Positions 54,178-63,675 of a stretch of DNA of 64,000 bases are shown one piece after another. Location: NCBI RefSeq assembly GCF_030548465.1, contig NZ_JAUOSF010000002.1, positions 248,001-312,000 of the forward strand. The letters are read 5' to 3'. A model generated the notes under the pieces. It was not told the DNA's origin. It saw only the letters and a program-made list of their open reading frames with translations, and searched no databases. The stretch's first letter is position 1. Each line of letters starts with the position of its first letter. The stretch comes from Tamlana sp. 2_MG-2023 (GTDB lineage Bacteria > Bacteroidota > Bacteroidia > Flavobacteriales > Flavobacteriaceae). Both the position numbers and the translations under genes were made by a program.

Positions 54178-54771
54178 TTACTTAGTAATTACTTTAACTA
54201 CAGTAAGCATAATTAGTTTCAGGTCAAAAAAGAAATTTCTCTTTTTTATATACTCCTTGTTGTATTTTAATTTATCTGGAATTATAGTTTCTATAAAGAA
54301 TTTTTCAGGATCTTCTGCTTTTTCAAGAAGTTCAACCTCATTTCTATATTTTAGAGAAGCAAGACCCGTAATACCCGGTCTAACTTGAAAAATCCGCATA
54401 TCATCTTCACTATAAAAATTAACGTAATAACGCAATTCAGGTCTTGGTCCTACAAAACTCATGTCTCCTTTAAGGATGTTGATTAATTGCGGAAACTCAT
54501 CAATCTTGTAACGTCTTAGTATGTAACCAGCTTTGGTTATTCGTGAATCATGATTTCCGAGTGTTAACAATCCCTTGGAATCGGATTGTATACGCATGGT
54601 TCTAAACTTATAAATATTAAAATCTTTGTTGTTTTTCCCAACACGGCTTTGAACAAAAAATACGGGACCAGGAGAATCGAATTTAATAAGAATAATTATT
54701 ATTAAAAATATCGGAAATAGAAGTATTAACCCAATTAAAACAAAAGTGAAGTCAAAACAACGTTTTATCAT
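54178..54771 (-). CDS. Second initiating sugar transferase (small monotopic phosphoglycosyltransferase)
   Basis: A 197-residue protein with one N-terminal membrane segment (about 8-30), VFFVQSRVGKNN, FNIYKFRTMR, the catalytic Asp91-Glu92 in KIDEFPQL, GDMSFVGPRPE and VRPGITGLASL. It is a PglC-sized phosphoglycosyltransferase separate from the one at 27595. It lies a single base from the DUF4258-like gene and 20 bases before the frameshifted dehydratase. It is intact, so it may start another glycan or act as an alternative to the first enzyme. Confidence 0.92.
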   Translation of the reverse strand: MIKRCFDFTFVLIGLILLFPIFLIIIILIKFDSPGPVFFVQSRVGKNNKDFNIYKFRTMRIQSDSKGLLTLGNHDSRITKAGYILRRYKIDEFPQLINILKGDMSFVGPRPELRYYVNFYSEDDMRIFQVRPGITGLASLKYRNEVELLEKAEDPEKFFIETIIPDKLKYNKEYIKKRNFFFDLKLIMLTVVKVITK

Positions 54772-54772
54772 C

Positions 54773-55147
54773 TTACTTGATTAGTTTAATACTTTTAATT
54801 GTAGCAATACTGTCGCAATTTTCAACAATAAGGCTTATGTCTTTATCATTAACTTCACCTTCCACAGCATAGTAGCCACAAGGTTCTTGTCTAGGTTTGC
54901 TTTCTGAAAAATTGATATCTCCTTTTTTTAGTACCCAAAGCACCTCTGTTGAATCTGTAAGTTTTTGATTAATGACAAGGTTTGCTTCAGAACTATATTG
55001 AATTTTTTTGGTGTTGATGTTTTTCAGAACTCTAGCATCTGGACCATAACTACATGATGTTTTTTTTCCGCTTAAAAAAAAAGCTAATAATACTAGGCCT
55101 ATTGAAAAACCACCAAGATAGTAGCCAATACGTTGAATAAGTTTCAT
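54773..55147 (-). CDS. Small membrane-anchored protein, DUF4258-like
   Basis: A 124-residue protein with one N-terminal hydrophobic helix (about 8-25, GYYLGGFSIGLVLLAFFL), then a soluble domain with CSYGPDARVLKNI and three further short strands, ending LIVENCDSIATIKSIKLIK. I associate this pattern with DUF4258-labelled proteins next to alanine dehydrogenase in flavobacteria, with modest certainty. It lies 39 bases after ald on the same strand. Function unknown. Confidence 0.6.
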   Translation of the reverse strand: MKLIQRIGYYLGGFSIGLVLLAFFLSGKKTSCSYGPDARVLKNINTKKIQYSSEANLVINQKLTDSTEVLWVLKKGDINFSESKPRQEPCGYYAVEGEVNDKDISLIVENCDSIATIKSIKLIK

Positions 55148-55186
55148 TTAATAGATAGAGTTGAGCGCAATAAAATAGGTGATCTA

Positions 55187-56386
55187 TTAAAATATAAGTA
55201 AATTGATATCACTATATTTTAAACCGAACCATTCACCAACAGGTTTGCTTGTTAAAATTCCGTGGTAAAAATACAACCCATTTTTTAAACCTCTGTCTAA
55301 TCTTAAAGAATTTTCAATTCCGCCATCTTCTGCAATTTTTAAAAGGTAAGGCGTAAATATATTACTAATTGAAACAGAAGCAGTACGGGGGTATCTAGCC
55401 GGGATGTTTGGAACACAATAATGCACGACATTATGTTTTACAAAGGTAGGTTGTTTATGAGAGGTGACCTCGCTGGTATCAAAACAACCTCCCATATCAA
55501 TACTAACATCAATGATAATGGCTCCTTTTTTCATAGATTCTACCATAGTTTCGGTAACTACAATAGGCGCTCTGTTTGTTCCTCTAACAGCTCCAATAAC
55601 TACGTCACAGCGTTTTAATGCTTTTGATAAATTTTTTGGCTGGATGGTTGAAGTAAACAATGGACGACCAAGATGGGTTTGTATTCGTCTTAGTTTTGTA
55701 ATGGAATTGTCAAATACTTTTACGCCAGCACCTAAACCTAGAGCACTTCTAGCTGCAAATTCGCCTACAGTTCCAGCTCCTAAAATAACTACTTCTAAAG
55801 GAGGAACACCGCTTATATTACCAAACATGAGTCCGTTACCATTTTTAGTTTCCGATAATAACTCCGAAGCTATTAAAACAGAGGCAGTTCCAGCAATTTC
55901 ACTTAATGATTTTACGGCAGGGTAACTACCATCTGTATCTCGTATAAACTCAAAAGCTAAGGCGGTTATTCGCTTTGTTGCTAAGGTTTCAAAGTATTTT
56001 TTAGATTGTGTTTTTAATTGTAGGGCTGAAATTAAAATGGTTTGCGGATTAATCATTTTAATTTGATCTAGAGTAGGAGGTTCTACTTTTAGAATCATTG
56101 GGCAGGAAAAAACCTTTGCTGTATCTTTTGTTATTTCGGCCCCAGCTTCACTATAGTCTTTGTCTGTAAAATTAGCACCACTACCAGCCCCAGACTCCAT
56201 TAAAACACGGTGACCATTACTAACTAAAGCATAAACGGCATCTGGTGTTAAACAAATTCTTTTTTCTTGAAAAGCAGTTTCTTTAGGTATTCCTATAAAA
56301 AGCTCTCCTTTTTTTCTGAAAATCTCTAGAGTTTCTTCCTGAGGAATAAGCTGCTGCTTAGTAAAAGGTGATAATTGTTTAGACAT
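55187..56386 (-). CDS. ald: Alanine dehydrogenase
   Basis: A 399-residue NAD-dependent L-alanine dehydrogenase of the AlaDH/PNT family, interconverting alanine and pyruvate plus ammonia. GIPKETAFQEKRICLTPDAV (about 33-52) carries the substrate Arg and Lys region, SGAGSGANFTDKDY follows, the Rossmann motif is VVILGAGTVGEFAAR (about 206-220) and DVSIDMGGCFDTS precedes the C-terminal part. It is somewhat longer than the Bacillus enzyme, mainly at the N-terminus (KQQLIPQEETLEIFRKKGE). First gene of a minus-strand group with the DUF4258-like gene and the sugar transferase. Confidence 0.93.
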   Translation of the reverse strand: MSKQLSPFTKQQLIPQEETLEIFRKKGELFIGIPKETAFQEKRICLTPDAVYALVSNGHRVLMESGAGSGANFTDKDYSEAGAEITKDTAKVFSCPMILKVEPPTLDQIKMINPQTILISALQLKTQSKKYFETLATKRITALAFEFIRDTDGSYPAVKSLSEIAGTASVLIASELLSETKNGNGLMFGNISGVPPLEVVILGAGTVGEFAARSALGLGAGVKVFDNSITKLRRIQTHLGRPLFTSTIQPKNLSKALKRCDVVIGAVRGTNRAPIVVTETMVESMKKGAIIIDVSIDMGGCFDTSEVTSHKQPTFVKHNVVHYCVPNIPARYPRTASVSISNIFTPYLLKIAEDGGIENSLRLDRGLKNGLYFYHGILTSKPVGEWFGLKYSDINLLIF

Positions 56387-56545
56387 TATTGGTGCGCTTA
56401 ATAAAAATTCAAATTACAAATAAATTTGCTATAGAACCTTCTAAACTAATAAATTTGTTCGTTTAGTAGTTTATATTTTTTTGCAGAAGATTATAACAGG
56501 ATGTCTAAATTTCAACGGTTAATACTTGATTGGCAAGTTTTCCTT

Positions 56546-56950
56546 TTAATTCAATTTTAAAATACGACTATTACTACCATCGCTAGTAATATGTACTTCG
56601 TCAAAGGTATCAAACAAACTGGCATCTACTTTTTCAGGCCATTCAATGAGTTTCCAATGATCAGAATCTAAATAATCTTCAATTCCAAAATCATAGGCTT
56701 CTTCGGTGCTTTTTAAACGATATAAATCAAAATGATAAAGCTTGCCTTCCTTTAAATTGTATTCATTTACAATAGAGAAGGTTGGGCTGCTCACTTCGTC
56801 TTCGCTACCTAAACTTTCTACTATTTTCTTTATAAGTGTGGTTTTACCAACGCCCATTTCACCATAAAAAAGAATAGTTTTAGTTTTTGAGTTGCTGATG
56901 ACTTTTTTAGCTACTTCCTCAATTTCAGTTAGATTATAGGTTATTTCCAA
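56546..56950 (-). CDS. tsaE: tRNA threonylcarbamoyladenosine synthesis ATPase TsaE
   Basis: A 134-residue P-loop protein with Walker A in GEMGVGKTTLIK (about 30-41), SSPTFSIVNEY (switch region) and LYHFDLYRL, all diagnostic of TsaE. It drives the TsaB-TsaD complex that forms t6A37 in ANN-decoding tRNAs. It lies about 75 bases downstream of the porX stop on the same strand. Confidence 0.95.
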   Translation of the reverse strand: MEITYNLTEIEEVAKKVISNSKTKTILFYGEMGVGKTTLIKKIVESLGSEDEVSSPTFSIVNEYNLKEGKLYHFDLYRLKSTEEAYDFGIEDYLDSDHWKLIEWPEKVDASLFDTFDEVHITSDGSNSRILKLN

Positions 56951-57024
56951 TATTGAATAATTTAAAGAGTGTAAAATTAATAATTAGTTTATGTAAAACC
57001 TAAAAAGAAACCTTGTGCAATTTT

Positions 57025-58578
57025 CTATTTCGGATTAAAAACAGCGAAAGGAATAATCATTTCTTCCAGAGAAACACCACCGTGTTGGTATGTGTTTCTA
57101 AAATAACTCACATAATGATTGTAGTTATTAGGATAAGCAAAAAAGGAATCACCTTTTGCAAAAATAAAAGAGCTACTCATGTTAATCGCTGGCAGATGTA
57201 AATCTTTCGGGTTTTTTGCAACCAAAACTTCTTTTTTATCATAAGTTAAGCTTCTGCCAGTTTTGTAGCGTAAGTTTAAACTGGTGTCTCTATCTCCAAC
57301 TACTTTTGATGGATTTTTTACATTAATTGTACCATGATCGGTAGTTAATATAAGTTTAAAGCCTAATTGTTGGGCTTGTTGAATCATTTCTAATAATGGT
57401 GAGTTTTTAAACCAGCTCAATGTTAAAGACCTGTAAGCTTTGTCGTTAGAAGCAAGTTCTTTTATAACTTCCATTTCTGTTTTAGAATGTGAAAGCATAT
57501 CTACAAAATTGTAAACAATCACAGATAGGTCGTTGTCTTTAAGAGATTTAAAATTCTCGGCTAATTTTTTGCCTGATTTTAAACTGGTAATTTTATGATA
57601 CTCATGATTTAAATGGGATAAGCCTAAACGCTTTAATTGTGTTTCTAAAAAATCGGCTTCATGTAAATTTTTACCGCCTTCATCGGTGTCGTTTTTCCAA
57701 TACTCTGGAAATAATTTTTCCATATCAGAAGGCATTAAGCCTGAAAAAATAGCATTTCTTGCATATTGTGTAGCAGTAGGTAAAATGCTGAAAAACGCTT
57801 CTTCTTTTTCCTTTTTATAGTAGTTGTTAATTATAGGTTCGAAAACTTTCCATTGATCATAGCGTAAATTATCAATAACAATTAATAATGTTGGTTGTTC
57901 TTTACTAATTTCAGGAACAATTTTTTCTCTAAATAAGGTATGAGACATAATTGGCGCGTCGGTATTTGGTAGAAACCAATCTTCATAATTTTTTTCAATA
58001 AATTTACCAAATTGTGAATTGGCCTCGCTTTTTTGAGATTCTAGAATCTCAAACATCCCAATATCTTCAATTTCCTCAAGCTGTATTTCCCAATAAATAA
58101 GTTTCTGGTAGAGGCTATACCATTCTTCATAAGAATTTACCATGGACAAATCCATCGATATTTTTCTAAATTCTTGTTGGTAATTTGAGGTTGTTTTCTC
58201 TGAAATTAGTCTAGAATGATCTAAATTCTTTTTTAGAGAAAGTAGAATTTGATTAGGATTTACTGGTTTTATAAGGTAATCAGCTATTTTATTTCCAATA
58301 GCTTCCTCCATAATGTATTCTTCCTCACTTTTGGTAATCATAACTACAGGAAGGTTGTCCTTTTTTGCTTTTATTTCATTTAAAGTTTCTAGTCCCGTAA
58401 GCCCAGGCATGTTTTCATCTAAAAAAACGATATCGAAATTTTCTTCATCTAAAACATCAATAGCTTCTGTGCCACTTTTGCATTTGGTTACTTTGTAGTT
58501 TTTCTTTTCTAGAAATAGAATATGAGGTTTTAATAAATCAATTTCATCATCCACCCAAAGTATTTTTATTGTGTTCAT
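57025..58578 (-). CDS. porX: PorX, type IX secretion response regulator with PglZ domain
   Basis: A 517-residue response regulator. The N-terminal receiver domain has acidic Asp10-Asp11, the phospho-acceptor Asp54 in VFLDENMPG, Thr82 and Lys104 in IKPVNP. A helical linker (about 125-190) leads to an alkaline-phosphatase-fold PglZ domain from about residue 225 with LIVIDNLRYDQW (metal-binding start), NAIFSGLMPSDM and LTTDHGTINV. In Porphyromonas and Flavobacterium, PorX with PorY and SigP controls T9SS genes and hydrolyses cyclic and linear oligonucleotides. This fits the T9SS cargo gene at 14316. Confidence 0.95.
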   Translation of the reverse strand: MNTIKILWVDDEIDLLKPHILFLEKKNYKVTKCKSGTEAIDVLDEENFDIVFLDENMPGLTGLETLNEIKAKKDNLPVVMITKSEEEYIMEEAIGNKIADYLIKPVNPNQILLSLKKNLDHSRLISEKTTSNYQQEFRKISMDLSMVNSYEEWYSLYQKLIYWEIQLEEIEDIGMFEILESQKSEANSQFGKFIEKNYEDWFLPNTDAPIMSHTLFREKIVPEISKEQPTLLIVIDNLRYDQWKVFEPIINNYYKKEKEEAFFSILPTATQYARNAIFSGLMPSDMEKLFPEYWKNDTDEGGKNLHEADFLETQLKRLGLSHLNHEYHKITSLKSGKKLAENFKSLKDNDLSVIVYNFVDMLSHSKTEMEVIKELASNDKAYRSLTLSWFKNSPLLEMIQQAQQLGFKLILTTDHGTINVKNPSKVVGDRDTSLNLRYKTGRSLTYDKKEVLVAKNPKDLHLPAINMSSSFIFAKGDSFFAYPNNYNHYVSYFRNTYQHGGVSLEEMIIPFAVFNPK

Positions 58579-58583
58579 ATAGC

Positions 58584-58591
58584 TATATTTG
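58584..58591 (+). promoter_or_regulatory. Bacteroidota -7 element (TATATTTG)
   Basis: A TAnnTTTG match 28-35 bases before the TTG start of the HD gene, in the 40-base spacer divergent from porX. Confidence 0.45.
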
Positions 58592-58618
58592 TAAATATTT
58601 AATTGTAAAATTTAAAGT

Positions 58619-59839
58619 TTGAATAAACTTAAAATATTAAACGACCCAATTTACGGATTTATTACGATTCCTAATTCGCTAATTTTCGATTTAATTCAGC
58701 ATAAATATTTCCAGAGATTACGTAGAATTACCCAAATGGGAATGTCGTACTTGGTTTATCCAGGAGCACATCATACGAGATTTCACCATGCTATTGGTTG
58801 TGTTCATTTAATGCAACAAGCGGTTAATGTACTTCGTTTTAAAGGGGTTAGCATATCAGAAGAAGAGGAGACTGGCTTGTATGTAGCGATATTATTGCAC
58901 GATATTGGTCATGGACCTTTCTCCCATGCTATGGAACATAGTATCGTAAATAATGTATCCCACGAAGAGATTTCATTGCTTTTTATGGAGCGTTTGAATG
59001 TTGAATTTAACGGAAGTTTAACGCTAGCCATTCAAATTTTTAAGGGTGAATATTCTCGAAAATTTCTATTTCAGCTTATTTCGAGTCAATTAGACATGGA
59101 TCGTGCCGATTATTTAAAAAGAGATAGTTTTTATACCGGTGTAGCTGAAGGAAACATTAATAGCGAACGTTTAATTACGATGTTAAATGTTGTTGATGAT
59201 GAATTAGTTGTTGAGGAAAAAGGCATTTATAGTGTTGAAAAATTCATCATTGCCAGACGTTTAATGTATTGGCAGGTTTATCTTCATAAAACAGGCTTGG
59301 TTGCAGAGCAGTTGCTAATTAGGGTTTTAAAACGTGCTAATGAATTGCATGATTTAGGGCGTGATTTAAAGGCAAGTAAAGCATTAATGTATTTTTTAAA
59401 TAATAAAATCTCTACAGATAATTTTGACGATAAAACTCTCGATGTTTTTTCACAATTGGATGATTATGATATTATTTCTGCCATGAAGGAATGGCAATCT
59501 CATGATGATTTTGTGTTGAGTGAATTATGCAAAATGATTATTAATAGACATTTGCTTAAAATTAAAGTTAGAAACAAAAACATTAAGAACCAAAGTCTTG
59601 AAAAACGCACGGAAGCTTTAATGGAATCGTATAAAATCACTAAGGAAGAGGCACAATATTTTGTTTTTTCAGGGCAAATTTCTAACCAAGCGTATCATAT
59701 TAAAGATAAGCGTATTAATATTTTACACAAATCAGGGAAAATACAGGATATTGTTAAAGCTTCAGATCAATTAAACTTAAAAGCTTTGTCCAAACCAGTA
59801 ACTAAATATTATATCTGCTATCCTAAGGATAAATTTTAA
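58619..59839 (+). CDS. HD domain phosphohydrolase
   Basis: A 406-residue protein of the HD family related to dGTPases (YdhJ/SAMHD1-like). It starts with a TTG (protein NKLKILNDPIYGFI), then YFQRLRRITQMGMSYLVYPGAHHTRFHHAIG with the first His, and the central HD motif LLHDIGHGPFSHAMEH (about 93-108). SQLDMDRADYLKRD holds the distal Asp. The DPIYGFI opening is typical of this subgroup. It probably hydrolyses (d)NTPs or related nucleotides. It precedes lpxD by 51 bases that contain a separate promoter element. Confidence 0.88.
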   Translation: MNKLKILNDPIYGFITIPNSLIFDLIQHKYFQRLRRITQMGMSYLVYPGAHHTRFHHAIGCVHLMQQAVNVLRFKGVSISEEEETGLYVAILLHDIGHGPFSHAMEHSIVNNVSHEEISLLFMERLNVEFNGSLTLAIQIFKGEYSRKFLFQLISSQLDMDRADYLKRDSFYTGVAEGNINSERLITMLNVVDDELVVEEKGIYSVEKFIIARRLMYWQVYLHKTGLVAEQLLIRVLKRANELHDLGRDLKASKALMYFLNNKISTDNFDDKTLDVFSQLDDYDIISAMKEWQSHDDFVLSELCKMIINRHLLKIKVRNKNIKNQSLEKRTEALMESYKITKEEAQYFVFSGQISNQAYHIKDKRINILHKSGKIQDIVKASDQLNLKALSKPVTKYYICYPKDKF

Positions 59840-59851
59840 CACATTTTTTCC

Positions 59852-59859
59852 TATTTTTG
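59852..59859 (+). promoter_or_regulatory. Bacteroidota -7 element (TATTTTTG) before lpxD
   Basis: A TAnnTTTG match 31-38 bases upstream of the lpxD GTG start; it likely drives the lipid A operon. Confidence 0.5.
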
Positions 59860-59890
59860 CACATTATAAAAAAAACATCAAACTTTAATA

Positions 59891-60916
59891 GTGAAATTTA
59901 CAGCAGAACAAATAGCGGGAATACTTGAAGGAGATGTTGAAGGAAATCCTAATGTTGAAGTATCAAAGCTTTCTAAAATTGAAGAAGGTTTTGAGGGCGC
60001 ATTAACGTTTTTAGCAAATCCAAAATATAAACATCATATATACAGTACAAAAGCTTCTATTACGATTGTAAATAAGAGCTTTGTACCAGAACATAAGGTT
60101 GAAACCACTTTAATTAAAGTGGATGATGCTTATCTAGCTTTTTCAAAAATTTTAGAATATTATAATTCTGTTAAACTTAATAAAGTAGGGGTAGAAAATC
60201 CTTCATTTATTTCAGAATCTGCAACATATGGTGACAATCTTTATGTTGGAGCTTTTAGCTATATTGCTGACAATGTGGTTTTAGGAGATAATGTCAAGAT
60301 TTTTCCAAACGCATATATAGGAGAAAATGTAGTGTTAGGAGATAATACCATTGTATTTGCCGGAGCTAAAATTTACTCTGAAACCATTATCGGTAAGAAT
60401 TGTGTTATCAATTCTGGTGCTATTATAGGTGCTGATGGATTTGGTTTTGCGCCAAACGAAGAAGGTGGGTATAGTAAGATTCCTCAAATAGGAAATGTTA
60501 TTATTGAAGATTTTGTTGATATTGGAGCAGCTACCACGATTGACAGGGCTACTTTAGGTTCAACAATTATTAGAAATGGTGTCAAGTTGGATAATCAAAT
60601 TCAAATAGCACATAATGTTGAAGTTGGAGAAAATACAGTCATTGCTGCTCAAACAGGTGTTGCTGGCTCCACTAAAATAGGAAAACATTGCCAAATTGGA
60701 GGGCAAGTTGGTATTGCTGGACATATTACTATAGGTAATAATGTTAGGATACAAGCACAATCGGGTATTGGTAGAAATGTAAAAGATAACGAGATGCTTC
60801 AAGGCTCTCCTGCAATAAAACTAAGTGACTATAATAAGGCCTATGTTCATTTTAAAAATTTGCCTGCGATAGTTAAAAACATAAACGATTTAGAAAAAAC
60901 AAATGGGAATAGTTAA
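59891..60916 (+). CDS. lpxD: UDP-3-O-acylglucosamine N-acyltransferase
   Basis: A 341-residue left-handed beta-helix acyltransferase adding the N-linked hydroxyacyl chain in lipid A synthesis. The N-terminal uridine-binding domain shows [16 protein letters not shown]; hexapeptide repeats run from about residue 105 to 300, with the catalytic His in [13 protein letters not shown] and [22 protein letters not shown]. It starts with GTG. Its end overlaps the lpxC/fabZ start by 14 bases, indicating coupling. Confidence 0.95.
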   Translation: MKFTAEQIAGILEGDVEGNPNVEVSKLSKIEEGFEGALTFLANPKYKHHIYSTKASITIVNKSFVPEHKVETTLIKVDDAYLAFSKILEYYNSVKLNKVGVENPSFISESATYGDNLYVGAFSYIADNVVLGDNVKIFPNAYIGENVVLGDNTIVFAGAKIYSETIIGKNCVINSGAIIGADGFGFAPNEEGGYSKIPQIGNVIIEDFVDIGAATTIDRATLGSTIIRNGVKLDNQIQIAHNVEVGENTVIAAQTGVAGSTKIGKHCQIGGQVGIAGHITIGNNVRIQAQSGIGRNVKDNEMLQGSPAIKLSDYNKAYVHFKNLPAIVKNINDLEKTNGNS

Positions 60917-62309
60917 TACTGAAATCAAACAAAAAACAATTAAAGACAGTGTTTCTTTAAATGGTGTTGGGTTACATACAGGTAAAAACGTAACCTTAAC
61001 TTTTAAACCAGCAGAAGCAAATACAGGATTTGTATTTAAGCGTATTGATTTAGAAGGTGAGCCTGTAATTCAAGCGGATGCAAATTATGTAACTAATACA
61101 CAGCGCGGTACTTGTTTAGAGAAAAATGGCGTTATTATTCAAACATCAGAACATGTCTTAGCCGGATTAGTTGGTTTGGATATTGATAATGTTGTAATTG
61201 AATTAGACGCTTCTGAGCCTCCTATTATGGATGGGTCGTCTAAATTTTTTGTTGAAGCTATTGAAAAGGCAGGAATTGTTGAACTTGATTCGTTTAGAGA
61301 AGAATTTGAAATCACAGATATTGTCTCTTATATCGATGAGGATAGTGGAAGTGAAATACTTATTATGCCTGCAACTGAATATCAAATTACTACGATGGTA
61401 GACTTTGGTACAAAAGTTTTAGGTACGCAGAATGCAACGCTTAATAAAATTTCAGATTTTAAAGAGCATATTTCTAATTCTCGTACTTTCAGTTTTTTAC
61501 ATGAAATTGAAATGCTTTTAGAAAATGGCTTAATTAAAGGCGGTGACTTAAATAATGCTATTGTTTATGTAGATAAAGCATTATCACCAGAAACTTTAGA
61601 GAAACTTAAAGTGGCCTTTAAAAAAGACAGTATTAGTATTAAACCTAACGGAATATTAGATAATTTAACGTTACACCATCCTAATGAGGCTGCAAGACAC
61701 AAGTTATTAGATGTTCTTGGTGATTTAGCACTTGTTGGAACACGTATAAAAGGTAAGGTGATAGCGAATAAGCCAGGGCATTTTGTAAACACACAATTTG
61801 CTAAAAAGCTATCAAAAATTATAAAAAACGAACGTAGAAATAATGTACCAAATATAGATTTGCATGCAACGCCTTTAATGGACGTGAATCAAATTATGGC
61901 CATGTTACCTCACAGACAGCCATTTTTGTTAATTGATAAGGTGTTCGAACTTACAGATAATTATGTTATTGCTCAAAAAAATGTGACCATGAACGAGGAG
62001 TTCTTTAAAGGCCATTTTCCAGGAGCACCGGTAATGCCAGGCGTATTAATATGTGAAGCCATGGCACAAACAGGAGGCATACTCGTTTTAAATACGGTAC
62101 CAGACCCAGAAAATTATTTAACCTTTTTCATGAAAATGGATAATGTTAAATTTAAGCAAAAGGTGGTTCCAGGTGACACTTTAATCTTCAAATGTTCGTT
62201 AATTACACCAATTCGTCGTGGAATTTGTCATATGCAAGGTTATGCTTATGCAAACGGTAAGCTTTGTGCAGAAGCAGAATTAATGGCACAAATTTCTAAA
62301 GTAAAATAA
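60903..62309 (+). CDS. lpxC/fabZ: LpxC-FabZ bifunctional fusion
   Basis: A 468-residue fusion typical of Bacteroidota. Residues 1 to about 310 form LpxC, the zinc deacetylase committing to lipid A ([11 protein letters not shown] near the N-terminus, the zinc ligand in [45 protein letters not shown]). From about 318 a FabZ-type 3-hydroxyacyl-ACP dehydratase follows ([33 protein letters not shown] with the catalytic His and Glu). The fusion ties lipid A output to hydroxyacyl-ACP supply. Operon with lpxD and lpxA. Confidence 0.97.
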   Translation: MGIVNTEIKQKTIKDSVSLNGVGLHTGKNVTLTFKPAEANTGFVFKRIDLEGEPVIQADANYVTNTQRGTCLEKNGVIIQTSEHVLAGLVGLDIDNVVIELDASEPPIMDGSSKFFVEAIEKAGIVELDSFREEFEITDIVSYIDEDSGSEILIMPATEYQITTMVDFGTKVLGTQNATLNKISDFKEHISNSRTFSFLHEIEMLLENGLIKGGDLNNAIVYVDKALSPETLEKLKVAFKKDSISIKPNGILDNLTLHHPNEAARHKLLDVLGDLALVGTRIKGKVIANKPGHFVNTQFAKKLSKIIKNERRNNVPNIDLHATPLMDVNQIMAMLPHRQPFLLIDKVFELTDNYVIAQKNVTMNEEFFKGHFPGAPVMPGVLICEAMAQTGGILVLNTVPDPENYLTFFMKMDNVKFKQKVVPGDTLIFKCSLITPIRRGICHMQGYAYANGKLCAEAELMAQISKVK

Positions 62310-62312
62310 ATT

Positions 62313-63098
62313 ATGAATCAACCTTTGGCATATGTGCACCCAGGTGCAAAAATTGCAAAAAACGTTGTAATAGAACCTTTCGCAACCATTCACAATAACG
62401 TGATTATTGGCGAGGGCAGTTGGATAGGAAGCAATGTTACCATAATGGAAGGTGCTCGAATTGGTAAGAACTGTAATATATTTCCAGGTTCAGTGATTTC
62501 AGCTGTTCCTCAAGACTTAAAATACAATGATGAAGATACCACGGTTGAAATTGGAAACAATGTAACCATTAGAGAGTGTGTGACTATCAATAGAGGAACA
62601 ACCGACAAAATGAAAACTGTGGTTGGTGATAATTGTTTAATTATGGCATATTGCCATATTGCACACGATTGTGTGGTGGGAAGCAACTGTATTTTTTCTA
62701 ACAATAGCACCTTAGCAGGACACATTTCTGTTGGTGATTATGTTGTTTTAGCTGGTATGACAGCTGTTCATCAATTTGTATCTATTGGTAATCATGCTTT
62801 TGTTACAGGAGGTTCTTTAGTAAGAAAAGATGTTCCGCCATTCGTTAAAGCAGCTCGTGAGCCTTTATCTTATGTGGGAATTAATTCGGTAGGACTAAGA
62901 CGTAGAGGATTTACAACAGATAAAATTAGAGAAGTTCAAGATATTTATAGAATTCTCTATCAGAAAAATTATAACAATACGCAGGCTGCAGAAATTATAG
63001 AAGCAGAAATGGAGGCAACTCCAGAGCGTGATGAGATTCTTCAATTTATTAAGAATTCACATCGAGGCATTATGAAAGGATATTTTAAATCAAATTAA
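62313..63098 (+). CDS. lpxA: UDP-GlcNAc O-acyltransferase
   Basis: A 261-residue hexapeptide-repeat trimeric enzyme adding the first 3-hydroxyacyl chain to UDP-GlcNAc. It starts with LAYVHPGAKIAKNVVIEP, has VPQDLKYNDEDT, the catalytic His in YCHIAHDCVVGSNC (about 113-126) and the C-terminal helical part with SVGLRRRGFTTDKIREVQ. It starts 3 bases after the lpxC/fabZ stop. Confidence 0.97.
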   Translation: MNQPLAYVHPGAKIAKNVVIEPFATIHNNVIIGEGSWIGSNVTIMEGARIGKNCNIFPGSVISAVPQDLKYNDEDTTVEIGNNVTIRECVTINRGTTDKMKTVVGDNCLIMAYCHIAHDCVVGSNCIFSNNSTLAGHISVGDYVVLAGMTAVHQFVSIGNHAFVTGGSLVRKDVPPFVKAAREPLSYVGINSVGLRRRGFTTDKIREVQDIYRILYQKNYNNTQAAEIIEAEMEATPERDEILQFIKNSHRGIMKGYFKSN

Positions 63099-63102
63099 AT
63101 AA

Positions 63103-63669
63103 ATGGCAACTACATCGGATATTAGAAACGGATTATGTATAAGGTATAATCACGATATTTATAAAATTATTGAATTTTTACACGTAAAACCAGGGAAAGG
63201 TCCTGCTTTTGTAAGAACAAAACTTAAAAGTGTTACTAATGGGAAAGTTATAGATAATACTTTTTCCGCTGGACACAAATTAGAAGACGTTCGTGTTGAA
63301 ACTCATAAATTTCAATTTTTATACAATGATGGGGAGTATTATCACTTCATGAATACTGAAGACTATACCCAAATTCAATTAGTTGAAGCTGCATTAGATA
63401 ATCCAGGTTTAATGAAAGAAGGCGAAGTGGTTACAGTGATTATTAATTCTGAAGATAATGCACCGCTTTCTGTTGAAATGCCTGCTAGTGTTATTTTAGA
63501 AATTACAGCTACCGAGCCTGGCGTAAAAGGAAACACAGCAACAAACGCTACAAAACCTGCTACTGTTGAAACTGGTGCTACTGTAAACGTGCCACTTTTT
63601 ATCAATGAAGGTGATAAAATTAAGGTAGAGACAGACAAAGGAACTTACAAAGAACGCGTTAAAGAATAA
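63103..63669 (+). CDS. efp: Translation elongation factor P
   Basis: A 188-residue three-domain OB-fold factor that relieves ribosome stalling at polyproline. The domain I tip loop VKPGKGPAFVRTK carries Lys32, the usual modification position; no modification gene (epmA, ymfI) is seen in the window. Domains II and III contain FLYNDGEYYHFMNTEDYTQIQL and the family-signature region GDKIKVETDKGTYKERVKE at the end. It lies 4 bases after lpxA, so it is expressed with the lipid A genes. Confidence 0.97.
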   Translation: MATTSDIRNGLCIRYNHDIYKIIEFLHVKPGKGPAFVRTKLKSVTNGKVIDNTFSAGHKLEDVRVETHKFQFLYNDGEYYHFMNTEDYTQIQLVEAALDNPGLMKEGEVVTVIINSEDNAPLSVEMPASVILEITATEPGVKGNTATNATKPATVETGATVNVPLFINEGDKIKVETDKGTYKERVKE

Positions 63670-63675
63670 CACACT

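Noticed and set aside
55464-55925. Plus-strand open frame of 153 codons inside ald
   Set aside because: It is antisense to a clear alanine dehydrogenase gene, with composition expected from the complementary strand of a conserved gene.
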